Source of the DNA: Paragonimus westermani
Taxonomy: Eukaryota > Platyhelminthes > Trematoda > Plagiorchiida > Troglotrematidae
DNA: 64,000 nt
Reading direction: 5' to 3'
Assembly (NCBI GenBank): GCA_008508345.1
Contig: QNGE01001021.1
Location: 83,389 to 147,388, forward strand
Under the pieces are notes generated by a model. It saw only the letters and a list, made by a program, of their open reading frames with translations, did not search any database and was not told the DNA's origin. Positions 55,201 to 61,000 of this stretch are shown one piece after another (position 1 is the stretch's first letter; each line of letters opens with the position of its first letter). A program made the translations under genes and the position numbers.

Positions 55201-58010
55201 TCCATAACAATCTTTCGTTCCTAAATGAGTACAGTATTGAGTCACATCTCAGCAGAGAGTCGAGAAACAACCACGTGTGACACTCATACGAAACTGTGGC
55301 CTTCGTTTCAGTGAGGGATGAAAAGACTTAGACAGTAGAATAACCGTGGTTGGAGAGTGGATAAATTAAGACATGGGATTGCCGCAATCCTTCAGCTTTC
55401 GCAAACAGTAGCCAGATGGCAACACTGTCGAACTTAAGAAAGGATCAGCCTAATTCTATTGCCACTGTAGACAAGTGTGAAACAGGCGGAAATTCAAACA
55501 GTGATAGGTGTATGATAACAGAAGAGCACGGCGAACAGGATAAGATACAGTAAGCGCCTGACAGATATACGTAAAACATGTTTGAGCCGTCTTAGTCGAT
55601 CAAGTGAGCCTATTTTGAATAAAGGAAGGTTATTTACTTCAAAAGCACAAAGTTGCCACTATACAGGAAACGTTCCATTTACACTGATTATCGACGATAT
55701 ACAATCGATGAATGCCACCGATATGGAGTAGCCAGGTAACGCAAATTAGAGCAGTATCGTTGTAGAAAGTTTGTCCCACGAGTTGTTTAATTTTAAAGAT
55801 TCATTTGAGAAATATTTTGATTTTAAAACTCAGCTTTCCGTTCCATAACATGTTGAAACCCAATTCCGGCGCATATTTGCTCAATTTCCTGATTGAAGAA
55901 ATCCACTTTTACTGCATCAATTAAGATGAGATTCTTCAATTTATTTCCAGAAGCTGGACTGCCATGTTATTCTCAGTTTGGGTACAAACACTGGTCGACC
56001 ATCAAGGCATTCTCCGTTCTTTCGATATTTTAGGTATCTTCACGTCCCGTACTACGTGTTCGCGGTTCGTATGACTATCCGTTATTCACATCCACATGAG
56101 TCGCAAAATGTATCATAAGCACAAACGCGATGTACACCTCAGCCTTTACATTGAAACGGATGTTACACCGATATTGGAAGTGCAGCAGCTACTGGAGGTC
56201 AACCGAGCTTCAATAACAATAAAGAGGACCCTTCTCCAACGCCAACGCCAACTGGGGCAATTTCCACGTGTCTTCACATTCCAGATTGATATGCGCCTTA
56301 TCAGGATGACTGACAATCCGGACTGTACCATTGTATATGCCGTTCCCGGTTAGAAGGCTTATCCCATTAGTCCCATTTTGTCATAAGCACAAGAAGTCAC
56401 GTCCAACATTCTGACTCATTCAAACTGCCATGTCCGTTGTTAATCTAAACAGTAACTCCGTTTCGCTTACTTTCCTTCTATGGCTAAGGTCACTAACAGC
56501 GCAAGAGCACGATACATATCACCGTACAGTCATTAACGAAAATAATCAAAGTTCGGAAACTATGTCTTCATTTATGTACTTGAAACACACAAGTAGCTTG
56601 ACAGCTCAGTATCTTACAGTACACCCAAACAGCCCGCTGAAACGATAGTTCAAACCTGTCGTCATAGCCCGTTGTGCGTGAAGGATTTCGGGTACCTGTG
56701 GACCTTACGTGATGAATGTCCCTAACTCCACATTAAAACCGTCCTGCGGGGGAACGTTAAGGTGAGATTCAATATTCCGCAAGGAACGGAAAATACACCT
56801 TTGTGGACACAATAGTATGATGTAAGCAGCTACCTAGGGGGAAGAAGTGCGACGGTAGAAACGGCTCTGTCGTTACTAAACGACTGGCAACTTTTTAACT
56901 GAACACATTACTTTTGTCCCACTAGTTCACCCGAGTTCAGCCTAAGTGTACATACTGCAACTGTATGACTTACTCGAGCATAATTCTGGCTTGCTTGAGC
57001 CCGTCAACAGTCTTGCGTGTAACGAAGGAAGAGCTGCCATCCTCGACAAAGGAAAAAACTGAATTCCAAATTTGGCACATCAACAAACAATCATTTCAAG
57101 ATAACTAGGAACCGCAACAACAACAACAACAGACTAGTAGTGTTATATAACAGGCAGTTTCGTTGCGAGTAGTATACTACTCACAAGTAGCATATTACCC
57201 ACACACGACATTCAGGAACAAAAGGGCAAGCCCAAACGCCAGGAAGACGAGAAGAGACTATCAGAATAGTGTGTGTTGTGTGAAAACTTCCACCAGGGCG
57301 AATAACAACTTACTGTCATCTAATGTGTGTGAGTGCGTATCTACCGTGGACGCGTTTGTGGTTTAATTTTTGACATGACCTGTACGGGAGTTTGCGCAAT
57401 AAACGAACTCGCAGGCCAAGCGTCTTTTGCGGACACAACAGCAGGTCCTAATGGTGTCATATCTATGAGTTTTTTTCCCAACTAGTAATGCACAGTAGTT
57501 TCGACTTTTCAATGCTTAGGCACATACGTATCAAACGACTGTTACATTACAGAGTATCAAAAACTAATGTCAAAACAAAAAGAAGTACATAATCAAAGTT
57601 TGCTCCGAACAAAGGAATTCCTACCTTGAAGAAAAAAGGAAAAGCATTGTTTCCCAACTTTTTCATCAGACGTTCCTGTAAACGAGTCAAAGGTTTTGGG
57701 CCACAATCGGAAGTTTCTTCGTGGTTTCGAATACCAAAGTCACCTGTTGAGGTGGCTTTGCCATCCTTGAGAACACCACCAGTGGCGACCAGAGTGGGTG
57801 GATTCAAAATAATCTTTTCGTGGTCTAAGCCATCATCTACACTTTCATCGTAAATCGGAGGATAGACTTGAGTGGAGGCCAAATAGAGATCCTTCCGAAA
57901 CGTCAAACCAAGCACATCCAGATCCTCTCGTCCATATCGGAAAGCGGCTAACACGTGTGTGAAAACTTTACGGTCTCTCACATATTCCGGGTCCACAAGA
58001 ACCACCCCCT
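7069..58010 (-). CDS. ARRB: Arrestin (beta-arrestin type), 10-exon gene, 5' end missing
   Basis: Arrestins are cytosolic adaptors. They bind active phosphorylated G-protein-coupled receptors, block G-protein coupling and recruit clathrin and AP2. Ten minus-strand segments read in order give about 500 codons collinear with animal beta-arrestins: 58010-57625, 51541-51482, 49614-49547, 45203-45068, 44085-44001, 22183-22111, 16910-16764, 15182-15096, 10797-10504 and 7237-7069. Every junction is GT/AG with matching phase. Conserved elements include the finger loop ([11 protein letters not shown]), helix I (PLTRLQERL), the polar-core Arg in VRLAIRK, the lariat loop ([13 protein letters not shown]) and the AP2 motif ([11 protein letters not shown]). 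The first ~40 residues were not found up to base 64000. Introns are 0.98 to 21.8 kb. The family call is secure. Exon 22111-22183 is the weakest by sequence but is fixed by phase on both sides. Confidence 0.95.
7441..7700 (-). mobile_element. tRNA-derived SINE with a (TGA)n tail, in intron 9
   Basis: On the minus strand the head contains a polymerase III A-box-like sequence, TAGCTCAGCTAAG (7664-7676). About 39 bases later there is a B-box-like GGTTTGAATCC (7614-7624), as in a tRNA gene. No complete cloverleaf can be folded by eye. A body of about 150 bases follows and ends in TGATGATGATGATGA (7442-7456). Box spacing plus a short simple-repeat tail is the usual layout of a tRNA-derived SINE moved by a LINE. 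Similar (TGA)n tails occur at 54186-54200 and 63578-63592. It is in the same orientation as the arrestin gene. Confidence 0.68.
7701..10503. other. Remainder of arrestin intron 9, nothing recognised
   Basis: No coding similarity. It contains a short stem (ttgcagct gaa agctgcaa near 9075) and an 18-base TGCA palindrome at 10415-10432. Confidence 0.5.
10415..10432. repeat. 18-base perfect palindrome of ATGC units
   Basis: gtatgcatgcatgcatac equals its own reverse complement. A similar TGCATGCA run lies near 37590-37610. Confidence 0.9.
10504..10797 (-). CDS. ARRB: Arrestin exon: last C-domain strand and long C-tail
   Basis: The 294-base exon starts [15 protein letters not shown], the conserved end of the arrestin fold. 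About 82 residues of Ser/Pro/acidic tail follow, with no family match, up to KPPTPPA and two bases of an Arg codon. The segment [11 protein letters not shown] resembles the clathrin-box region (LIELD in beta-arrestin 1), but here the box is LIALN: it lacks both the internal acidic residue and the final Asp/Glu. Acceptor tatctcag; donor gtgagt. The tail is likely disordered. Residue choice suggests phosphorylation sites, but none can be assigned. Confidence 0.95.
10955..11347 (-). mobile_element. Penelope-like element fragment in intron 8
   Basis: A 130-codon frame contains [19 protein letters not shown], then [18 protein letters not shown] and [17 protein letters not shown]. This is the conserved stretch between the polymerase and GIY-YIG domains of Penelope-like elements. 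Neither the catalytic domain nor the GIY-YIG domain is present here. It abuts the minus-strand LINE piece at 11354-11957 on its 3' side. It may be a separate truncated insertion, or a flank joined by rearrangement. Confidence 0.75.
11354..11957 (-). mobile_element. LINE piece B: linker and start of reverse transcriptase
   Basis: Minus-strand frames read [34 protein letters not shown] and [19 protein letters not shown]. After frame breaks comes [19 protein letters not shown]. These match, in order, the region after the endonuclease in RTE/CR1-like LINEs (W..I...L...R..PPG; E...AG..R.L..L) and the first reverse transcriptase motif (EV...I..LKR.KAPGPD). Several stops show decay. It continues LINE piece A (13530-14460), from which it is separated by the Penelope element at 12020-13490. 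Confidence 0.75.
12020..13490 (+). mobile_element. Penelope-like element, 5' truncated, in intron 8
   Basis: In order on the plus strand: [20 protein letters not shown], then [20 protein letters not shown] (fingers); [12 protein letters not shown] (motif A); [19 protein letters not shown] (before motif B, which is altered to [13 protein letters not shown]); and LCVDNVFAI where YVDD is expected. Next come [15 protein letters not shown] (NGYP region), [10 protein letters not shown] with [15 protein letters not shown] (GIY-YIG endonuclease), and a C-terminal EAIAIRQRD. These elements copy themselves by target-primed reverse transcription and use GIY-YIG to nick DNA. Stops, frameshifts and the altered catalytic motif make this copy inactive. 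Confidence 0.88.
13530..14460 (-). mobile_element. LINE piece A: AP-like endonuclease
   Basis: Minus-strand frames give [10 protein letters not shown] near the start, then [20 protein letters not shown], then [20 protein letters not shown] and [14 protein letters not shown]. Later come [18 protein letters not shown] and [12 protein letters not shown]. These are the successive blocks of the apurinic-type endonuclease of non-LTR retrotransposons (…VGI.LS…, …YAPT…, …GDFNA…, …RHR.TWR…). NDLNAQ replaces the usual GDFNA(Q), and frames shift, so the domain is dead. Reverse transcriptase pieces of the same orientation continue at 11354-11957. Confidence 0.82.
15003..15063 (+). repeat. Dispersed repeat, copy B
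   Basis: Counterpart of 2902-2962 (aggaccgaagttctagtcag ... gcctgaccgcc), about two thirds identical in the same orientation. It lies just inside intron 8, about 30 bases from the donor of exon 15096-15182. On the minus strand it sits upstream of LINE piece A, so it could be part of that LINE's 5' region. Confidence 0.5.
15096..15182 (-). CDS. ARRB: Arrestin exon: [18 protein letters not shown]
   Basis: The 87-base exon encodes (I)[20 protein letters not shown] and RLVLGFAS plus two bases of a Ser codon. Vertebrate beta-arrestin has REILGIIVSYKVKVKLVVS followed by a variable loop and ASSDVAVELPF. Joined to the next exon, it restores [11 protein letters not shown]. The acceptor has a T-rich tract and ttcag; the donor is gtgagt. 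The N-terminal part (VCNPQQ) diverges from the family. Confidence 0.95.
15183..16763. other. Arrestin intron 7, nothing recognised
   Basis: Contains two plus-strand open frames (15137-15460, of which the first 46 bases overlap the exon, and 15478-15708) with no family resemblance. No repeat stood out. Confidence 0.5.
16764..16910 (-). CDS. ARRB: Arrestin exon: lariat loop, [13 protein letters not shown]
   Basis: The 147-base exon reads [20 protein letters not shown], then [20 protein letters not shown] and DTNLASST, then two bases of an Ile codon. It is the most conserved exon in the gene. The two aspartates of the lariat or gate loop (ALD and HED, equivalent to Asp290 and Asp297) belong to the polar core that holds arrestin inactive; both are present. 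Acceptor cgtag; donor gtgagt. Confidence 0.97.
16911..18514. other. Left part of arrestin intron 6, nothing firm
   Basis: No coding similarity. A tRNA-A-box-like string (gtggcttggtggatagag) occurs at about 17901 on the plus strand without a convincing B box. Confidence 0.4.
18515..18625 (-). mobile_element. SINE-like repeat, minus-strand copy of an inverted pair
   Basis: On the minus strand: an A-box-like GTACAGTGGTGAACACG, then GGTGCTCTAGTCCCGGTCGT, then GGATATGCACTGCTGATCAG and AATGAGAGCGAAACG. The second half matches 18850-18914 in opposite orientation. The tRNA-like head followed by a shared body suggests a SINE family different from the one at 7441-7700. Confidence 0.6.
18819..18840. 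repeat. 22-base perfect palindrome
   Basis: Eleven bases (gtttttcatat) followed by their exact reverse complement. It lies between the two inverted SINE-like copies. Confidence 0.9.
18850..18914 (+). mobile_element. SINE-like repeat, plus-strand copy of an inverted pair
   Basis: Reads cagcactctagtcccggtca, then gatatgtactactgacgagc and catgaaagcgaaac. It matches the reverse complement of 18515-18590 with a few substitutions and small gaps. The tRNA-like head is not recognisable in this copy. Confidence 0.6.
18915..22110. other. Right part of arrestin intron 6, nothing recognised
   Basis: Short open frames only; no family match. Base composition becomes richer in CA/TG dinucleotides close to exon 22111-22183. 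Confidence 0.45.
22111..22183 (-). CDS. ARRB: Arrestin exon: diverged segment [16 protein letters not shown]
   Basis: The 73-base exon reads, after the split Val, [20 protein letters not shown] and LEM, and is the counterpart of [20 protein letters not shown]. Only scattered positions match: the leading VRQ, Cys-Leu of ICLF, Asn, Tyr, the second Cys and the Val. It is accepted because an acceptor (catacag) and donor (gtaagt) sit exactly at its ends, and its phases (2 in, 2 out) satisfy both neighbours. It lies in a CA/TG-rich, GC-rich stretch. It is the least certain exon by similarity, but no alternative was seen between its neighbours. Confidence 0.82.
33241..33639 (+). other. Open frame of 132 codons, weakly fibronectin-III-like
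   Basis: The frame contains [20 protein letters not shown], which has the L-x-P-x-T-x-Y spacing typical of the end of a fibronectin type III domain. No full domain pattern (N-terminal Pro, central Trp) could be traced, and there is no splice or start evidence. It lies antisense in the large intron. It may be chance or part of an unknown element. Confidence 0.15.
37570..37612. repeat. Alternating purine-pyrimidine run, GTGC/TGCA
   Basis: gcgcgtgcgtgcgtacgtgcatgcatgcatgcatacg-type sequence: mostly alternating purine and pyrimidine, with a self-complementary TGCATGCA core. Confidence 0.85.
38760..40260 (-). mobile_element. LINE remnant: reverse transcriptase, RTE/CR1-like
   Basis: Minus-strand frames give, in order: [13 protein letters not shown] and [32 protein letters not shown] (first reverse transcriptase motif); [40 protein letters not shown] (catalytic YADD with Asp changed to Ser); and [10 protein letters not shown]. 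Then come [30 protein letters not shown] and FYHRCL. This is the whole course of a non-LTR reverse transcriptase and thumb. Frameshifts and stops are frequent and the catalytic Asp is lost. The endonuclease was not seen upstream and the 3' end was not placed. Sense orientation relative to arrestin, inside intron 5. Confidence 0.85.
41390..42160 (-). mobile_element. Second LINE remnant: catalytic motif to C-terminus
   Basis: Minus-strand frames read [15 protein letters not shown] (YADD region), then [21 protein letters not shown]. After a gap come [33 protein letters not shown] and [11 protein letters not shown], and a weak match to the C-terminal TW...LT...GW region. It overlaps functionally with the LINE at 38760-40260, so it is a separate insertion of a related family about 1.1 kb away. 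Dead by frameshifts and stops. Confidence 0.75.
42161..44000. other. End of arrestin intron 5
   Basis: No gene recognised. It contains a strong hairpin at 43077-43108. A minus-strand open frame at 43285-43473 is of unknown nature. Confidence 0.45.
43077..43108. repeat. Perfect 10-bp hairpin with a 12-base loop
   Basis: actggtagcg and its exact reverse complement cgctaccagt flank gtggccgaaatg. Either strand could fold; function unknown. Confidence 0.85.
44001..44085 (-). CDS. ARRB: Arrestin exon: C-domain strand [12 protein letters not shown]
   Basis: The 85-base exon encodes [20 protein letters not shown] and then TVKKIKLA. Vertebrate beta-arrestin has [20 protein letters not shown] then TVKKIK. 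The Lys-rich KTVKKIK stretch is kept. Acceptor ttcag; donor gtacgt. The last base (g) joins the first two bases of exon 22111-22183 to form a Val codon. A 21.8 kb intron separates it from that exon. Confidence 0.96.
44086..45067. other. Arrestin intron 4, nothing recognised
   Basis: The shortest intron of the gene, 982 bases. No repeat or coding similarity seen. Confidence 0.6.
45068..45203 (-). CDS. ARRB: Arrestin exon: N-to-C domain hinge with the phosphate-sensor Arg
   Basis: The 136-base exon completes the split Arg codon and reads [20 protein letters not shown] and on to [17 protein letters not shown]. It matches the hinge and the first C-domain strand of beta-arrestins. The Arg in LAIRK corresponds to the polar-core arginine (Arg169 in vertebrate beta-arrestin 1) that senses receptor-attached phosphate; it is conserved. 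The acceptor is cgattag and the donor gtcagt. The exon ends in phase 0. Confidence 0.96.
45204..47579. other. Right part of arrestin intron 3
   Basis: No firm feature. A plus-strand frame of 144 codons (46924-47358) has no family resemblance and is antisense to the gene. Confidence 0.45.
47580..47760 (-). mobile_element. Possible reverse transcriptase fragment in intron 3
   Basis: A minus-strand frame reads [20 protein letters not shown], which has the shape of reverse transcriptase motif 4 (QG..LSP.LFN..LD). It differs from the LINE family found elsewhere in the window, being closer in style to R2/NeSL-type or other retroelements. No neighbouring motif could be traced, so the call is tentative. 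Confidence 0.35.
47761..49546. other. Left part of arrestin intron 3 (exon-proximal on the minus-strand 5' side)
   Basis: No gene recognised. A run of ten G's is at 48102-48111. Confidence 0.45.
48102..48111 (+). repeat. G10 homopolymer
   Basis: Ten consecutive G residues in a G/T-rich context. Confidence 0.95.
49547..49614 (-). CDS. ARRB: Arrestin exon: [12 protein letters not shown] to KLQK
   Basis: The 68-base exon encodes [20 protein letters not shown] followed by QK and the first two bases of an Arg codon. It matches [23 protein letters not shown] of vertebrate beta-arrestins, the end of the N domain. Acceptor ctacag and donor gtatgt flank it. Together with exon 51482-51541 it forms a contiguous match across a 1.9 kb intron in which nothing else was recognised. 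Confidence 0.95.
49615..51481. other. Arrestin intron 2, nothing recognised
   Basis: 1,867 bases with short open frames only. Confidence 0.55.
51482..51541 (-). CDS. ARRB: Arrestin exon: 20 codons, LPPDAPASV to ENGK
   Basis: This 60-base phase-0 exon encodes [20 protein letters not shown], matching the vertebrate stretch [20 protein letters not shown] at the same place in the N domain. The acceptor is gtgcag and the donor gtaagt, both strong. The preceding exon ends in a complete codon (...FFFK) and the next begins with a complete codon, so the joins need no adjustment. The reading frame runs on into intron sequence on both sides, so the exon limits rest on the splice signals and family alignment. 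Confidence 0.95.
52013..53560 (-). mobile_element. Penelope-like element, nearly full reverse transcriptase plus GIY-YIG, in intron 1
   Basis: The best preserved element in the window. Minus-strand order: [40 protein letters not shown], then [34 protein letters not shown] (motif A); [19 protein letters not shown] (motif B); FIDD (catalytic, usually YVDD); and [13 protein letters not shown]. Next come [16 protein letters not shown] with SGYP (NGYP region), then [20 protein letters not shown] (GIY-YIG entry, with the tyrosine changed). Polymerase aspartates survive in motif C, but stops and frameshifts interrupt the frame. Same orientation as the arrestin gene. The host intron runs 51542-57624. 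Confidence 0.88.
54186..54200 (-). repeat. (TGA)n tail, probable 3' end of a retroelement
   Basis: TGATGATGATGATGA on the minus strand, the same tail as at 7442-7456 and 63578-63592. The sequence just upstream on that strand (54201-54330) was not recognised as SINE or LINE. Confidence 0.55.
57115..57131 (+). repeat. (CAA)n microsatellite
   Basis: Nearly six tandem CAA units. Confidence 0.9.
57625..58010 (-). CDS. ARRB: Arrestin exon: N-domain, finger loop, helix I and an inserted loop
   Basis: This is the largest N-terminal piece seen. It follows an acceptor reading tttttag and starts in phase 2: two bases complete a codon, probably Glu, before [16 protein letters not shown]. It then encodes [20 protein letters not shown], the receptor-engaging finger loop, and ends [14 protein letters not shown]...FPFFFK before the donor gtagga. 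Between TQVYPP and PLTRLQ lie 54 residues where vertebrate beta-arrestins have about 6. The extra segment (57694-57855) is acidic and polar and has no stop. Everything on both sides aligns without gaps, so the insertion is real coding sequence in this model, unless an unrecognised small intron lies within it. The preceding exon should encode the missing start and end with a single base of the split codon. Confidence 0.95.
57694..57855 (-). other. Inserted coding segment in the arrestin N domain
   Basis: This covers the 54 codons between TQVYPP and PLTRLQERL, about 48 more than in vertebrate beta-arrestins. It begins [14 protein letters not shown], contains [10 protein letters not shown] and TSTGDFG, and ends ETSDCGPK. 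It is rich in Asp, Glu, Gly, Thr and Ser, as expected of a disordered loop, and shows no repeat. It sits inside an exon, in frame. A small in-frame intron is an alternative explanation, but no well-placed GT/AG pair with a good polypyrimidine tract stood out. Confidence 0.7.
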
Positions 58011-61000
58011 CTAAAAATGGAAACAAATATCACAGTTTGCCAGTTTATTATCCTCCAGAACATTTTTCAATACTTTGGTAAAAGCAATGAAAACGAGGAG
58101 GATCAGATTAACCAGATCTGGAGCGTGTTATTACCAAGTCATTAAAATCCAGTGTAGTACGCCTATATAAACTTAAAGGTCAAGTCTATCGACACAGTAT
58201 CACCGTCTGCATATGATACGCTTTCTGTTGCTCCGACACTTTGACTCAGCATGTTGACGGACAACTTGTGCACCGATGTGAAATGGAGACACAAAGTTCG
58301 TGTGCAGACGATCTTTGGTTACTCGAGCCGATAATCTGACTCACTGAAACAGAAAACAAATTGGGCTGGAAATCTGACAGAACATGAAAAGGGGAAGTAA
58401 AGTATTGTACTGCAAACAATTAAAGGTAGATGTTTAAGACATATCTAATGTTATCACAGAGCTTGTAATTAGAAACTGATCACCCAAAAGTGAAGCCGAA
58501 TGGAAAAGATAGACGGATGTTGAGAGTCGCAGACTTGTCACAAAGATTGTGTGAGGTCACGGACATATCAACAACGACAGAGTAGTAAGGAACAAAGATG
58601 CGCATGATCCATGCTTTTAATACTATTAGACGCTACCAATACAACCCAAGACTTGCGTGAACGAGTAGATGCTTCCCATAATTCGGTGATCAATAGACAG
58701 ACAAGTCAACTCAAATCGTCCACCAACGTACCAAGCTTACACATCTCATTGATAAACACTTGGAACGAGATAGGCAGCCCATCCGCTAGCCAGTTAGTTG
58801 GAAGTATGCACTGACAAGTTGGTGGAATGGTTGTGGCAACACGATATTTTAAAGGCATACGGTTGTCAATAAATTGAAACATGCGGCGCGTGATGTTTGT
58901 CACTGACTTGATTTTCACGTTCACCAGGCGCGTGAAAAGTGAAAACGTAAGAAAAATGAGGTACCATGGAAGCAGCCAGTGCAACCTCAAAGATATATAT
59001 ACGTTTTGCTTATCGCTGGAAAGATACGACCCTGATCAGAATCGTTAATTTCGTTAAACCCTGGCAACCCAACTGTCTCTCCAGATACCCTGGTAACACA
59101 CAGAGATCAAGTAGACGGCACTCGTCAATCGGACTGTATTTTCTTTCAGGTATTCTGATCAGTTACGGTGGACAGACAGCATTCAGAGTTCTATTCGAAA
59201 TCAGATAAGTATACGTGTATACGTAAGAGGTATGCACCTGACCATAGAATATCGTAGCATAAGCTGCTGGGGTAAAGAACAATCTAGGGGGAAAATTCTA
59301 CCAACAGAAAGTTTAATGAAAAGCCGATACATCATTGGGTGATAGGTCGGATGACGTTTATAAAAAGATATGAATGGATAAGTAGCATATAACTTTTCAG
59401 ATGACATACATCGACATTACATGACGAAACTATCAGTGTTCACAACTATTAACACCACCTTTTCATTACCTTCGCGGGTTTATTCAACCGTTGATGGTAT
59501 CGATTAATAATTCCAGGTGTCGAAAATGCTTAGCTACAAAGGGGAAATAAGTAGTCCAACTATTGCGAACTACATTCTACTTGTTGACCAGACGACTCAC
59601 CTTTCGAACTTTCTGGACACAGAATGCTTTATTATGAGTTTGTATTGAAGGGCTAATGACTTTGAGAACTTAAAAGATACCATTTCGGTCGGTCCAGGAC
59701 TTGATGAAAAAAGTTATATCGGTCCGATGTAGAGCCCCTACACTATAAAAGTCAACACAACCTTGTGAACAGTTTCACTTTCAATTGAAACAGCATCGAA
59801 TATCCACAGGTTGCTCGGTTGACCAATGCGTTTGCCTAACAGAAAACACCAAAATTGCGGATAAGTTGTGAAAACACACAACAGACGCAATTTTTCCCTT
59901 TGCTTCCTCATAGTTTTATGATTAATGGTTCGCGAGCGTGCACACAGTAGAAGGCGAAACAATCGGAAACATTTAAAATTTCGTGAGTGCACTGCACCAG
60001 AGGACGTGGCCATGGTGAGTGTGTACTTCAACTCCCGCTGATGTGTATGTACCCGGGCACTAGAACGATCGGCTTGCTGTCTCATCTCGAGGCAAGTATC
60101 ATTCACAAGAGAATGTGGCTGAGCGTTTGCATACGATAATTTGGTTGCATCTAGTGTGAGGCCAATGACGCAGTGACATGGCTCAAATTCAAATCGCACT
60201 CCTGACGAGGATATCAGTGAACACAGATATCTTTGCACCAAAACAACGTTCTATCTATTAGTCCACATCCTCTACTACTAGTCAGTAACAGTAAGAAGCC
60301 TAATCTTGCGTTAAATCCCCACTCGCATCTTCATTGTGACAGTTCAGTTCATACTCTATTTTGGTTGAATTTCCGTATCTGTTAATTCACATCCGATGAA
60401 CTTTCGTCAACTCAAAACCATCTTCAGATATGACACATAAAGGTGACTGCAAGGAGAAAGGTAGGATCGCGCCCTAACGTAAAAATAGTCGCTATCTCTA
60501 GTAGTGACCAGAGCATTACGTGTACAATAATCTGACTTGAAATAATGTCAGAAAATCGGGCTGTAGAAAGACACCTTGTTCAGAACACAAAGGTAATGAG
60601 GTCAGGATAGGCCGAAAATAACACACACACAAAACAAAATTAGTGAATGCCCCACATACAGCCAGCTGCACAGCTAGTTCAGTCAATTGATGTGGAAATG
60701 GATGGCTTTTCAGAAAGCTAATCCCCCCCTTCTTTTACATTATTCCTGGTAAATCATAACCGAGGAGCTCTGAGAGGTTGAGCTCTGGTGTTCCAATCGA
60801 CTACAAAGGGAGTGGTAGACAGAGTAATCTATAGCTGGTTTATGACTTCACCTCCTAGAGTTTCTCACGTTCGCCCAACTGTAGTGTTCATTCTGGCTAA
60901 CTTCATATTTCGAAGTCAGAATGAGATCTTGAATATGGGTATAAGAACCACCGTAGAATCCAACTAAACAGGAATATTTATACATTCTCAAGTAGATACC

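Larger units (their letters stand above)
53561..57624. other. Right part of arrestin intron 1
   Basis: The first ~240 bases may hold the diverged N-terminus of the Penelope element (frame at 53590-53799). A (TGA)n tail is at 54186-54200 and a (CAA)n run at 57115-57131. No gene recognised. Confidence 0.45.

Noticed and set aside
59738..60241. Candidate missing arrestin first exon
   Set aside because: The 167-codon frame lacks the expected phase, the splice donor position and any N-terminal arrestin motif.
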